Notes: generated by a model from the letters alone, not told the origin. A stretch of 64,000 nt of DNA from JAJPXI01 sp051867655 (GCA_051867655.1 JBJDYV010000020.1:1-64000), one strand, 5' to 3'. Shown: positions 51,430-60,409, counted from the stretch's first letter. Program-made: numbers and translations.

Positions 51430-51480
51430 TTTACAAAAAATCTCATTTCGCTATAATGATTATAATGTCTGCTGAACAAA
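51430..51480 (+). promoter_or_regulatory. Promoter of the dehydrogenase gene with the 18-bp shared motif
   Basis: TTTACA (51430-51435), 16 bp, TATAAT (51452-51457), with a second TATAAT at 51461-51466. The 18-bp TAATGTCTGCTGAACAAA (51463-51480) equals the sequence at 11821-11838 near the MATE promoter. Confidence 0.6.
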
Positions 51481-51543
51481 CCGCGGCGCGGTTTGTCTGC
51501 GCGGCGGAAGACGCCCCCATGCGGACGAAAGGAGCGGATCGGG

Positions 51544-52476
51544 ATGGAGAAAATCGCGGTATATGGCGCAGGAGTCATTGGCTCCTGTCAGGCCACCCTG
51601 GTGATCGGCCAGGGGCTGCCCTGTACGGTGATCGGACATTCGGAGCAGGGGCTGGAGCGCTGCAGGGCGGCGATCGGGCAGAACTGGGACGATTTGATCT
51701 GCGAAGGACTGGCAACCCGGAGAAACAAAGCCGCTGCACTGGATCTGCTGACCCTGACCTGTGATCCGAAGGCCCTGGAGGACTGCACCTTTATCTTCGA
51801 GGCGGTGGCGGAGGATGTCCAAATTAAGCAGCAGGTATACAGGACGATTGAAGAATACGCGCAGCCCAATGCCGTCATCGCCTCGTGTACCTCGTCCATT
51901 GATGCCGAAATTCTGGCTGGGCTGACCGCGCGGGCGGAACAGCTGCTGATCGCCCACCCCTTCCAGCCGGTGCATATGCTCCCGCTGGTGGAGGTTGTGC
52001 GCCACCGGGAAACCGCTGACTCCACGGTGGAACGCACACTGGCCGTGCTGGAGGCCCTTCACCGTAAGACTGTGGTGTTGAATAGAAGTGTGCCGGGCTT
52101 CCTGGTCAACCGCTTTGCCCAGGCCATGTTCCGGGAGTCCATTTACCTGATCGAACAGGGGATCACCACGGCCGCCGACATCGACCGGGCCCTGAAGTAT
52201 ACGGTGGGAATGCGGTATGCCTCCATCGGCCTGCTGGAATACTTTGACGCCGTGGGCTTTGAGCTGGAAAGCACCATCGCGGCCAATGTCTATCCGGACC
52301 TCTGCGACGCGAAAGAGGTGCAGAAGCTGGTGAAAGACGGACTGGCAAACGGAAAAACGGGCCAGGCGTCGGGCGTGGGGCTGTATGACTGGTCCCAAAA
52401 GGACGCGGACGATTTTCGCCGCAGAAAGCAGAGCCCCTATTTTGACGGCGTGAAAGAGTGGACCATGCCGGAGTGA
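51544..52476 (+). CDS. 3-hydroxyacyl-CoA dehydrogenase-family protein (possibly hydroxyacid or gulonate dehydrogenase)
   Basis: 310 residues. NAD motif IAVYGAGVIGSCQATLVI (3-20), the ASCTSSIDAEIL strand, catalytic His in AHPFQPVHMLPLVEVV near 140-155, then GFLVNRFAQAMFRESIYL starting the helical C-terminal domain. The short length fits L-3-hydroxybutyryl-CoA dehydrogenase, L-gulonate 3-dehydrogenase (lambda-crystallin) or carnitine dehydrogenase. No thiolase or crotonase is nearby, and the surroundings are sugar-acid genes, so a hydroxyacid substrate is as likely as a CoA ester. AAAGGAG lies 9 nt before the ATG. Confidence 0.8.
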   Translation: MEKIAVYGAGVIGSCQATLVIGQGLPCTVIGHSEQGLERCRAAIGQNWDDLICEGLATRRNKAAALDLLTLTCDPKALEDCTFIFEAVAEDVQIKQQVYRTIEEYAQPNAVIASCTSSIDAEILAGLTARAEQLLIAHPFQPVHMLPLVEVVRHRETADSTVERTLAVLEALHRKTVVLNRSVPGFLVNRFAQAMFRESIYLIEQGITTAADIDRALKYTVGMRYASIGLLEYFDAVGFELESTIAANVYPDLCDAKEVQKLVKDGLANGKTGQASGVGLYDWSQKDADDFRRRKQSPYFDGVKEWTMPE

Positions 52477-52496
52477 GGACAGAGGAAGCAAAGAAG

Positions 52497-52538
52497 AACG
52501 CTCTGCAAGCCGTTCCATGCGGCCTGCAGAGCGTTTTT
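52497..52538. terminator. Intrinsic terminator between the dehydrogenase and lactonase genes
   Basis: AACGCTCTGCA (52497-52507) pairs with TGCAGAGCGTT (52525-52535), with an inner CCG/CGG pair, followed by TTT. The genes converge. Confidence 0.85.
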
Positions 52539-52549
52539 GCCGGAGAGAG

Positions 52550-53578
52550 TTATTCGCCGCCCAGGATCATCGTGGGACGGATCAGCGAGGCGGACATGTT
52601 ATAAGGTGTAAGCCGGAACCGGGCGCTGTCATAGCGCAGGACGGTGAGCAGGCCGCTGTCCTGATTGGCCGCGACCAGGTATTTCCCGAAGACCGAAAAG
52701 TCCCGGGGCACCCTGCCGCCTGTTTTGCACACGCTCTTCTTTTCCAGCGTCCCGCCGGGGAAAATGCGGAATACGGCGATGCTGTCGTCGCCCCGGTTGG
52801 ATACAAAAAGGGTGAGGCCGTCCTCCGACGTTTTCAGCGCCGCGGCAATGTTCGGACCGGAAAACCCTTCGGGCAGGGTGCTCAGCTCCTGCAGGAGCCG
52901 GGCGCCCTGTTCCTGCAAATGAAGCACATAGACCTTGCTGGACAGCTCACCCACGACGTATAGAATGTCATTGTTTGCCGGGGATGCGAGCAGATGCCGG
53001 GGTCCGGAGGCCGGGGGCAGGGAGATTCCCCAGCTCGGGGTCACTTTCCCGGTCTTCTGATCCAGCGTGTACCGAAACACGCGGTCCATGCCCAGATCGC
53101 AGACGAAGACCGCGCCGTCCACATGCACCGCGCAGTGGGGATGGGCAGACTCCTGCCGGGCTTTGTCGGGCCCGCTTCCGGTATGGGTGATGTGGTCTGT
53201 CATCTCCTGAGGGAGACCCGCTTCATCCAAACGGTACACACAGAAACTGCCGCCGGAATAGTTTACGGCAAACAAAAAGGTGCGGCTGCCGTCCAGAGAG
53301 AGGTAACAGGGGTCTTTCCCCCCGGTGGGCAGCGTACTGAGCAGGCGCAGGAAACCGCCTTCGGAGGCAAAGGTGCAGAGCGCCCCCTCCTCGGTCAGCT
53401 CCCGCACGGCGTATAAAATCCTTTTGTTGGGGTGCGAGAGCAGGTAGGAGGGACATTCGGCGGCGGTGCTGACCATGGTTTTGGTCAGACTCCGGGCGGC
53501 AAAATCCGCCCGGAACCGCACGATGCTCTCTTCCCCCATGTGGCCGTAGGAGCCCGTGTAGAATTCCACCGCCATCAT
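52550..53578 (-). CDS. Lactonase family protein (6-phosphogluconolactonase-like, beta propeller)
   Basis: 342 residues. Seven-bladed propeller of the Pgl/YbhE type: FYTGSYGHMGEESIVRFRAD, PSYLLSHPNKRILYAVREL, HPHCAVHVDGAVFVCDLGMD, SGPRHLLASP, and late VPRDFSVFGKYLVAANQDSG. It hydrolyses sugar lactones to acids in the cytosol. It overlaps the upstream SDR gene (ATGA) and is the last gene of the LacI-controlled operon. Confidence 0.85.
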   Translation of the reverse strand: MMAVEFYTGSYGHMGEESIVRFRADFAARSLTKTMVSTAAECPSYLLSHPNKRILYAVRELTEEGALCTFASEGGFLRLLSTLPTGGKDPCYLSLDGSRTFLFAVNYSGGSFCVYRLDEAGLPQEMTDHITHTGSGPDKARQESAHPHCAVHVDGAVFVCDLGMDRVFRYTLDQKTGKVTPSWGISLPPASGPRHLLASPANNDILYVVGELSSKVYVLHLQEQGARLLQELSTLPEGFSGPNIAAALKTSEDGLTLFVSNRGDDSIAVFRIFPGGTLEKKSVCKTGGRVPRDFSVFGKYLVAANQDSGLLTVLRYDSARFRLTPYNMSASLIRPTMILGGE

Positions 53579-54459
53579 TCCATCTCCGGGCGGCCCCAGC
53601 CGCCTGCGGCCAGACCGCCCTGCCCGGCGAAGCCCTCGGGCATGCCGGGCAGGATCAGACCGCCGTCCACCCGCAGGGTAATGCCGGTAATGTAAGAGGC
53701 TTTTTTGGAGGCCAGGAAGACCACGGCGTTGCCGATGTCCTCCGGCGTGCCGGCGCGGCAGAGGGGGATGGCCTCGCCCAGCTCGTCCCAGAAATCGGAT
53801 TCGATGGGCTTGCTCTTGTCGCTGTACTCGTCCCGCCAGAAGTAGTCCGCGGCGGTGCCGCATTCCATCCTGGCCAGTTCCTCCTTGGTGCGGATGCGGG
53901 TGGCGCCGGGAGCCACGTTGTTGATGCGGATGCCGTAGGCGGACACGTCCAGTGCGAAGGCCTTGATGGCGTGATTCAACCCGGCCTTCAGGCCGCAGTA
54001 GACGCCGCACTCCGGATAGGCGCGCTCGCCGCGGGAGGAGGTGATGTTGATGATGCTGCCGCGGATGCGGTGGTCGATCATGTAGCGGGTGGCGCTGCGC
54101 ATCATCAGAACGAAGCTGCGAAAGTCCAGGTTGAGCAGGTGGTCCAGCTTTTCCTCCGTAATGTTCTGGATGGGCTCGCAGATGGTCAGTCCGGCGTTGT
54201 TTACCAGCAGGTCCAGGCCGCCCAGATCGGCCACCGCCCGCGCAAACAGCTTTTCGCTCTCGCCGGGGATCTCCAGCGAGGCCTGGTAATAATAGCATTT
54301 CCGGCCGTAGGTCTCCTCAATGTGCCGGGCCAGCTCTTCGGCGGCGTCCTTCCTGTTGGCATAAGAGATGGCCAGGTCGTAGCCCTCCGCGGCCAGGGCC
54401 AGGGCGATGCCTTTTCCGATGCCCCGGCTGCCGCCGGTGATGATGGCTTTTTTACTCAT
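53575..54459 (-). CDS. SDR family oxidoreductase, possible keto-gluconate reductase
   Basis: 294 residues. KKAIITGGSRGIGKGIALAL is the classical NADP motif, LLVNNAGLTICEP the NNAG strand, ITSSRGERAYPECGVYCGLKAG holds the Ser and YxxxK pair. The Gly-rich C-terminal tail (about 272-294) is an extension beyond the usual 250 residues. With gluconokinase-like and Eda genes in the operon it may be a gluconate 5-dehydrogenase (IdnO-like) enzyme; that is inference. Confidence 0.82.
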   Translation of the reverse strand: MSKKAIITGGSRGIGKGIALALAAEGYDLAISYANRKDAAEELARHIEETYGRKCYYYQASLEIPGESEKLFARAVADLGGLDLLVNNAGLTICEPIQNITEEKLDHLLNLDFRSFVLMMRSATRYMIDHRIRGSIINITSSRGERAYPECGVYCGLKAGLNHAIKAFALDVSAYGIRINNVAPGATRIRTKEELARMECGTAADYFWRDEYSDKSKPIESDFWDELGEAIPLCRAGTPEDIGNAVVFLASKKASYITGITLRVDGGLILPGMPEGFAGQGGLAAGGWGRPEME

Positions 54460-55385
54460 GGTTTTCCCTCCAGATCCCGAATCAGGTTCGCGGTGGCCAT
54501 GCGCCCCATGTTCCGGGCCGCACCGGTGGTGGAGGCGGCGCAGTGGGAGCCTAGAAGAAGATTGTCCAGAGTGTACCAGCGGGGATCGTCCGGGGGTTCC
54601 CTGACGAACACATCCAGGGCCGCACTGCCGATCTCCTTCCGCTCCAGCGCGTCCAGCAGGGCATTCTCGTCAATCAGCTCCCCGCGGGCGCAGTTGATCA
54701 GCACGGCGTCCTTTTTCATCATCCTGAGCTGTTCCGCGCCCACCATTTCACGGGTGGAGGGGATCAGGGGCACGTGCAGGGAGATGTAGTCGGAGCGGGT
54801 AAAGAGCTCGTCCAGAGAGACCCGCTCCACGCCGTATTGCCCGGCAAAGGCCTCGTCCCACATGGGGTCGTAGGCGATGACCTGCATGTCGAAGCCCCGG
54901 GCGCGGCGGACCATCAGCTTGCCGATGGCCCCCATACCCACGATGCCGAGAGTGGCGCGGCTGACGTCCTTGGTAGTGATCTTCTTCCAGTTCTTCCTGC
55001 GGCATTCGGCGTCAATGGCGACCAGCTTGCGCGCCATGGCGATCAGCATGCCGAAGGCGCAGTCGGCTACGGCCTCCGAGTTGGCCCCGGCGGTGACCGA
55101 CACTTTGATGCCCCGCCGCGCGGCGGCGTCCAGGTCGATGTTGTCAACGCCGGTGCCGTATTTGGCGATCGCCTTCAGGCGGGGGGCGGCGTTGATCACG
55201 TCTTCGTCCATGGGGTCCACGCCGACGATGACGCCGTCGCAGCCGGCGATCCTCTCCAGCATCTGCTCCTTGGTAAAAATGTATCCCGTTTCGTTGCGCA
55301 CCACGTCCAGCCCGGCCTGTTCCAGCATCTCAAACACGGCGGGGTCGGTTTTGCCGTAGGAGCGCGGCGTGATCAGCACTTTCAT
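54456..55385 (-). CDS. D-isomer-specific 2-hydroxyacid dehydrogenase
   Basis: 309 residues. SerA/GhrB-type: KAIAKYGTGVDNIDLDAAAR, NAD motif TLGIVGMGAIGKLMVRRARG near 144-163, the Arg of NCARGELIDENALLDAL, Glu in ALDVFVREPP and a His in LLLGSHCAAST. In sugar-acid loci such enzymes reduce 2-ketogluconate. It overlaps the SDR gene by ATGA. AGGGAGT precedes the ATG. Confidence 0.85.
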   Translation of the reverse strand: MKVLITPRSYGKTDPAVFEMLEQAGLDVVRNETGYIFTKEQMLERIAGCDGVIVGVDPMDEDVINAAPRLKAIAKYGTGVDNIDLDAAARRGIKVSVTAGANSEAVADCAFGMLIAMARKLVAIDAECRRKNWKKITTKDVSRATLGIVGMGAIGKLMVRRARGFDMQVIAYDPMWDEAFAGQYGVERVSLDELFTRSDYISLHVPLIPSTREMVGAEQLRMMKKDAVLINCARGELIDENALLDALERKEIGSAALDVFVREPPDDPRWYTLDNLLLGSHCAASTTGAARNMGRMATANLIRDLEGKP

Positions 55386-55413
55386 TTTGAGCACTCCCTG
55401 TTCATATTGTTCG

Positions 55414-56823
55414 TCATATCTTGTGATAGCAGTCCAGATACCTCTGGAATTTTTCCCGGTAAAGAGACGCCTTTTCGGGGTCGGGCTCCACGGTGCCGTT
55501 CGATTCCGGGGAGAAGTCCCGCAGGTCGCCGATGACGCCAAGCTTCTCCATGGCGACCACACAGGCGCCCAACAGGCTGCCGTGAACCGCATTGTCCAGG
55601 GTCATGGTGCAGCCGAAAATATCCGCGCACATCTGCAGCCACCGGGGCGAGTTCAGGATGCCGCCGGACAGCTTGATCTCCCTGGGCGTGCCTGCGATCT
55701 CCGTCAGGGTGGTGTAGCACTGGTACAGGTTGAACAGCACCCCCTCCTGCACAGCCAGGTACAGATCGGCAAGGCTGTGATGGGCCTGGCAGTTCACAAA
55801 GCCGCCCCTGCGCTGGCTGTTCCAGCCCGGACAGCGCTCCCCGTAAAGGAAGGGGAGAAACACGGGGGTGTCCTCCGGGTCGCTGACGCCCGCTTCCATG
55901 GCGGCGTAGTCGGTCCCGGGGGGAAACAGGCTGCGGCGGGCCCAGTTGATGCAGCTGCAGCAGCCGTTGGTGGCCGCTCCGCTGAGCCAGCCCTTGGGGG
56001 ACAGGTAGCACCAGGTGCTGGGCGTTTCGGGGATGGCCGGCCGGTCGGTGGACAGGCGGATGGCCCCGCTGGTGCCGATGGACAGGGTGGCCACGCCGCC
56101 CTTCAGAGCGCCGGCGCCGGTCTGGTTCAAAGCGCCGTCGGCGTTGGCGGAGATGACCGGAATGCCGCTGGGCAGGCCCAGCAGACGGGCGGCCTGTGGG
56201 GAAAGCGGAAATGCCGCGTCGTACTCCACCAGGCGGCAGAACTGCCCGGCGTCCAGGCCGAGCTCATCCAGAAGCTCGGTGTCGTACTCCCGGGTGTGGG
56301 TGTTCAGCAGACCACTGCCGGAGAGCAGGCAGCGGGAGTTCACCAAAGCGCCCGTCATGCGATAGGTGAAGTAAGCGCCCAGGCTGAGGAACCGGGCCGT
56401 GCGCAGTTCGGGCCGCTCCCGCAGCAGCCATTTGAGCTTGAACGCGGGGTAAATGGAACTGACCATACAGCCGGTGCGGTGATAAAAGCTGTGCGTATAG
56501 ACCTCGTCCCGGCGCAGCTCCTCACACAGCGCGGCGGCTCCGGTGAAATCCCAGAAGTATGTGGGGGTCAGCGGCTCCATGGCGGCGCTGCACGCCATTA
56601 TGTTATGCCAGGTGCCGCAGAGGGAGATCATCTCGATTTTTTTGCCCGCCGCAAGCTGGCGGCCCAGGTCCATTGCCGCCCGATAGATCTCCTCCGCGCT
56701 GCGGTTTCCGGGGTCCGTGTGTTCGGAGTGTTCGCGGGACAGCACCTCAAAGCTGCGCGTATCCGTATGGTACAGCATGGCTTTTACCGAAGTGGTGCTT
56801 GCCTCCAATGCCAGAATTTCCAT
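55414..56823 (-). CDS. FGGY-family carbohydrate kinase, gluconokinase-like
   Basis: 469 residues. ILALEASTTSVKAMLYHTDT is phosphate motif 1 (Glu-Ala-Ser in place of the common Asp-Xaa-Gly), GGVATLSIGTSGAIRLSTDRP phosphate motif 2, and KLSGGILNSPRWLQMCADI the adenosine block. The overall plan is that of GntK-type gluconokinases of Firmicutes. It lies 18 nt after Eda on the transcript. It would phosphorylate the hexonate or its keto derivative. Confidence 0.8.
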   Translation of the reverse strand: MEILALEASTTSVKAMLYHTDTRSFEVLSREHSEHTDPGNRSAEEIYRAAMDLGRQLAAGKKIEMISLCGTWHNIMACSAAMEPLTPTYFWDFTGAAALCEELRRDEVYTHSFYHRTGCMVSSIYPAFKLKWLLRERPELRTARFLSLGAYFTYRMTGALVNSRCLLSGSGLLNTHTREYDTELLDELGLDAGQFCRLVEYDAAFPLSPQAARLLGLPSGIPVISANADGALNQTGAGALKGGVATLSIGTSGAIRLSTDRPAIPETPSTWCYLSPKGWLSGAATNGCCSCINWARRSLFPPGTDYAAMEAGVSDPEDTPVFLPFLYGERCPGWNSQRRGGFVNCQAHHSLADLYLAVQEGVLFNLYQCYTTLTEIAGTPREIKLSGGILNSPRWLQMCADIFGCTMTLDNAVHGSLLGACVVAMEKLGVIGDLRDFSPESNGTVEPDPEKASLYREKFQRYLDCYHKI

Positions 56824-56841
56824 CGCGTCACCTGAGACCGG

Positions 56842-57468
56842 TCAGCTGTTGGCCAGCGCCGCGGCTTCGGCGGCCAGCCGCCGGATCTCGTCGAACTTTC
56901 CGGCGTTGATCAGGTCTTTTTTCACCATCCAGCTGCCGCCGCAGGCCGCAATGTTGGGGTAGGCCAGGTATTCCTTGACATTTGCCGCGCTGATGCCGCC
57001 GGTGGGCATGAACTTCAGGGCCGGGAAGGGGCCGTTGAGAGCCTTGATGGCGGCCAGACCGCCGTTCTGCTGGGCGGGGAAGAACTTGACCACGGGCAGG
57101 TCATATTGGAGGGTCATCATGATCTCGGTGGGGGTACACACGCCGGGGAAGATGGGCACATCCTGCTCCACCGCGTACGCGGTGACCTCGTCGGAGAAGC
57201 CGGGGGTGACCAGAAATCCAGCTCCGGCGGAAATTGCACGCCTGGCCTGATCCAGGGTGGTAATGGTGCCCGCTCCCACCAGCATGTCCGGACGCTCCGC
57301 CGTAATGGCGCGGATGGAGCCTTCGGCGGCGGCGGTGCGGAAGGTGATCTCCGCCGCGGGAAGTCCGCCGGCGATCAGCGCATCCGCCAGCGGCAGGGCG
57401 TCCTTTTCGTCGTCCAGGACGACCACGGGGATGATTTTCAGCCTTGCGATCTCTTCATAGATATTCAT
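56842..57468 (-). CDS. eda: KDPG/KHG aldolase
   Basis: 208 residues. The class I aldolase barrel shows Glu40 in AAEITFRTAAAEGSI, Arg44, the FPGVCTPTEIMMTLQY block and the Schiff-base Lys128 in LPVVKFFPAQ. It splits KDPG to pyruvate and glyceraldehyde 3-phosphate. TGGAGG precedes the ATG. No 6-phosphogluconate or hexonate dehydratase (edd, uxuA-type) is in the window, so that step must be encoded elsewhere. Confidence 0.92.
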   Translation of the reverse strand: MNIYEEIARLKIIPVVVLDDEKDALPLADALIAGGLPAAEITFRTAAAEGSIRAITAERPDMLVGAGTITTLDQARRAISAGAGFLVTPGFSDEVTAYAVEQDVPIFPGVCTPTEIMMTLQYDLPVVKFFPAQQNGGLAAIKALNGPFPALKFMPTGGISAANVKEYLAYPNIAACGGSWMVKKDLINAGKFDEIRRLAAEAAALANS

Positions 57469-57516
57469 GCTGTGCCTCCAATTCATGATGGAAAAATGAT
57501 GCCGCAGGATGCTTTC

Positions 57517-58524
57517 TTACAGGGGCTTCAGCGGGCCGGAGGACTCGCGGATCTGCATGGTGTAGGGCAGGCGGATCTCCTCCCCGCGCTCCGGCAGGGA
57601 CCGGATCGCCTGCAGAAGAAGCTGGGCGCCGCGGCGGCCCATGTCATAGCAGGGCAGACGCATGGTGGTCAGGAAGGGATGCCACATGGTGGTGTAATCC
57701 ACATCGTCGCAGCCCACCACCGACAGCGCGCCCGGGACGTGGATGCCCATTTCGCTGGCGGTCAGCAGAACGCTCAGGGCCAGCACGTCTGAGATGCAGA
57801 AGATGGCGGTGGGGCGCTCCCGCTGGGAGAGCAGCCGGACTGCGCAGGCGTGACCGCTTTTAAAGGAGTAGTCGCCGTCCGCCCGGACGCGCAGGGCGTC
57901 GTCAACGGGCAGACCGGCCTCTGACATGGCCTTGCAGTAGCCCTCATACCGCTGCGCGGTGGAGGGGTGGCGGTTGTCGGCGCTCATGATGGCGATGCGC
58001 CGGTGCCCCATGGAGATCAGGTAGCGCACGGCGTCGTAGGCCATGCCGAAGTGGTCCAGGCTGACCCGGGGCGTGTCCAGGCCGGGCAGACATTCGCAGC
58101 ACTGCACCATGGGGTACTTGCCGGCATAGGCCTGCAGCCAGTGGTCGTCCAGGGTGCAGTTGAGCAGAATGGCGCCGTCCACCTCGTGGTTTTTCAGCAT
58201 CTGCATCTGCTGCTGCGCGCGTTGGGGGTCGCCGCCGTTGTCGCACATCAGAACGCTGTAGCCGGACGGACGGGCTGTGTCGCTGATGCCGGAGAGAACG
58301 TGGGAGTAAAAGGGGTTGGTAAAGCTGCGCGCCAGGACCAGGATGACCCGGCTTTCCCGGCGGCGCAGGTTGCGGGCGGACGCGTTGGGGGTGTAGTTCA
58401 GCTCGCTGATCGCCTGACGGACCCGGGCCAGTGTATCGGGACGGACGTTCTGTTCCCCGTTCAGCACACGGGAGACCGTTGCCACGGAGACACCGGCTTT
58501 TTTGGCAACATCGGCTATGGTCAT
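57517..58524 (-). CDS. LacI-family transcriptional regulator
   Basis: 335 residues. The HTH MTIADVAKKAGVSVATVSRV with hinge helix LNGEQNVRPDT-TLARVRQAISELNYTPNASARNL is classical. The ligand domain follows (RVILVLARSFTNPFYSHVL to the C terminus). It is the first gene of the Eda operon and has candidate ATGTAA-type sites upstream of its own start. Confidence 0.93.
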   Translation of the reverse strand: MTIADVAKKAGVSVATVSRVLNGEQNVRPDTLARVRQAISELNYTPNASARNLRRRESRVILVLARSFTNPFYSHVLSGISDTARPSGYSVLMCDNGGDPQRAQQQMQMLKNHEVDGAILLNCTLDDHWLQAYAGKYPMVQCCECLPGLDTPRVSLDHFGMAYDAVRYLISMGHRRIAIMSADNRHPSTAQRYEGYCKAMSEAGLPVDDALRVRADGDYSFKSGHACAVRLLSQRERPTAIFCISDVLALSVLLTASEMGIHVPGALSVVGCDDVDYTTMWHPFLTTMRLPCYDMGRRGAQLLLQAIRSLPERGEEIRLPYTMQIRESSGPLKPL

Positions 58525-58545
58525 AACACACCTCGCTTCTCGAAA

Positions 58546-58654
58546 ATGTAATCCTTTCCATTAATGTAACGATCTGCTTGACCCCTGTCAATTCAAATTC
58601 AGCGGCTAATTTTACGTTTTCTGTATTGTTCGAAAGTGATAAAAACGATTACAT
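58546..58654. promoter_or_regulatory. Candidate LacI operators upstream of the sugar-acid operon
   Basis: TAAAAACGATTACAT at 58640-58654 fits the LacI/CcpA-type consensus with one mismatch when read on the minus strand. Two further ATGTAAYS half-sites lie at 58546-58553 and 58564-58571. They flank the region where the minus-strand promoter must lie. Confidence 0.45.
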
Positions 58655-58668
58655 TTTTGCAATAGAAA

Positions 58669-58699
58669 AGGCGGCACGGACATTTTGTCCGTGCCGCCT
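58669..58699. terminator. Intrinsic terminator after the LarA-family gene
   Basis: 14-bp perfect arms (58669-58682, 58686-58699), 3-nt loop; on the minus strand it ends in CTTTTC. Confidence 0.8.
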
Positions 58700-58730
58700 G
58701 AATCGGCCGTTCATGTGGGAGTACGTCCGG

Positions 58731-60005
58731 TCAGAACTTTTCCCGGTTGATCCACAGTCCCAGGGCGGGATTGGGGATGTAGTAGATCTCCTCGCCGTCG
58801 GGGAGAGTGTTATAGCCGTAGTGCAGCTTTTCCGGGTCGTAGCGCTTCACCATCTCGTCGTAGCCGGCTGCCTGGAAGCCCACGCCTTCCACTTCTTCTT
58901 TGGTAATGTTCTTCACCGCGTAGGTGATGGTAAAGCGGCCGTCGGAAGAGCCGTGGATCAGATGGGCGGCGGCGCCCATATTGTCCCGCAGGTCCTGGTT
59001 TTCCGGCTTTTCAAACTGCTCCAGGACCTTCAGCCGGCCGCAGTATCCGTACTTGCGGATCAGCTGGTCCACCTGGGGGTCCTCGCCGAAACGCTCCACC
59101 CCGGGGGCGAGCACCAGCAGCTCGCCCCCGTCGGCAATGGCCATCCGGGTACGGTAGACAGACTTGTTGCCCAGCCAGGTGCTCTTGAATTCGTCGGGGG
59201 TCAGGTACACCACGCACTTTTGGATGCCGGTGTCCACAAAGTCGATGTTCTTCTTCTGCGACAGCTCGATGGCGGCCTCCAATACCCTGCGGGTGTCGCC
59301 GATGAACAGGCCGTGGGTCTGGATGCTGCCGCCGGGAGCCGTACAGACGGTCAGCACGAACAGGATGGGGCGTTCGTTCAGATAGTGCTCCATCCCATAG
59401 TCCAGGATCTTGCGCACGGGAGTGTGGTCCTTGCCCATCATGCGCTCCATGCCGTAGACGGCACCCACCATGTGGCTCTTGTTGATCAGGTCGCTGCCGC
59501 CCACGCCCACAAACAGGTTTTTGGCGTGGTTGGCCATGCCGATGACTTCGTGGGGCACGACCTGACCCACGGAGAGGATCAGGTCATACTTCCCGTCCAT
59601 GACCAGCCGGTTGATCTCCACATTGATAGGGTCGTGCCACAGACCTTCGGTGATCTCCTCCAGATATGCGCCGGGTACCTGGCCCAGCGTCACCACGTCG
59701 GTGCGCCAGTTATGGGGAATGAATTTTTCGTAGGGAATATCGCCGTACATGGCGGCGGCCTCCGCCTCGGTCACGGGTACATGGGTACCCAGCGCGGGGA
59801 GAATATCCACATCACAGCCCCTCTCCGTCAGGGCGTGATAATAGACATTGGTGATGAATCCGGCGTTGGAGTGGAACCGGGTGAAGTCGGGCGGGATGAT
59901 CAGCACGTTTTTCAGCGTGCGGCCCTCCAGGCTGGCCAGCAGGGCGGTGCGGATCTCCTCCGGGCTTAGGCCCTGTTCATTTTTGGCATAAACAAAGTTT
60001 TCCAT
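58731..60005 (-). CDS. LarA-family nickel-pincer racemase/epimerase
   Basis: 424 residues. The pincer-nucleotide residues are all placeable: His75 in ALGTHVPVTE, His152 in VVPHEVIGM, Lys162 in NHAKNLFVG (the NPN attachment Lys) and His178 in NKSHMVG. The 152-162-178 spacing equals the 174-184-200 spacing of Lactobacillus LarA. PPDFTR near 39-43 is the usual early motif. Family members racemise lactate or epimerise other 2-hydroxyacids, including hexonates. No larB, larC or larE is in the window. It is transcribed alone, just upstream of the sugar-acid operon, so a hexonate epimerase role is attractive. Confidence 0.85.
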   Translation of the reverse strand: MENFVYAKNEQGLSPEEIRTALLASLEGRTLKNVLIIPPDFTRFHSNAGFITNVYYHALTERGCDVDILPALGTHVPVTEAEAAAMYGDIPYEKFIPHNWRTDVVTLGQVPGAYLEEITEGLWHDPINVEINRLVMDGKYDLILSVGQVVPHEVIGMANHAKNLFVGVGGSDLINKSHMVGAVYGMERMMGKDHTPVRKILDYGMEHYLNERPILFVLTVCTAPGGSIQTHGLFIGDTRRVLEAAIELSQKKNIDFVDTGIQKCVVYLTPDEFKSTWLGNKSVYRTRMAIADGGELLVLAPGVERFGEDPQVDQLIRKYGYCGRLKVLEQFEKPENQDLRDNMGAAAHLIHGSSDGRFTITYAVKNITKEEVEGVGFQAAGYDEMVKRYDPEKLHYGYNTLPDGEEIYYIPNPALGLWINREKF

Positions 60006-60409
60006 GGGGACCTCCGTGATTTTTTAATTCCGTTTCGCCGGAGTCTCGGTTCGCCACAGAATTATAAAGCATCCGGGGAGGGAGCGCAACCATGTTTTCT
60101 GATGGGCGCGGAAGTTTTATGAGATTGCCCGGCGCAAAATCAAGTCAGGACACTGCCGCCCGCGTGGTCGATGGTGTACGCCATGCAGCCTTCATTATTC
60201 ACGAGCTCACCGCCTGTAATATCGTCCTGTTCATTGCATGGAACAAGATGGGGAGTGGATAAGCTTATTTCCTTGACATCGTACTGTAACAGGGAATATA
60301 ATTCAGCCATATAATGGAATATTTTGACGAATATAAATTTTCCTCCAAAATGGAAACATATAGTGTAGGAATGTGTTGTTGCAAAAATTTAAAACTGGGG
60401 GATGGATCA
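60006..60409. promoter_or_regulatory. 404-bp gap with a consensus promoter and a possible gene remnant
   Basis: TTGACA (60273-60278), 18 bp, TATAAT (60297-60302) drives the VWA/channel unit. On the minus strand about 28 codons at 60140-60223 read as a plausible C-terminal peptide (GGELVNNEGCMAYTIDHAGG then a stop) with no start or upstream body, perhaps the end of a lost gene. TGTTC...GAACA at 60228-60245 is a short dyad. Nothing else is seen. Confidence 0.5.
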
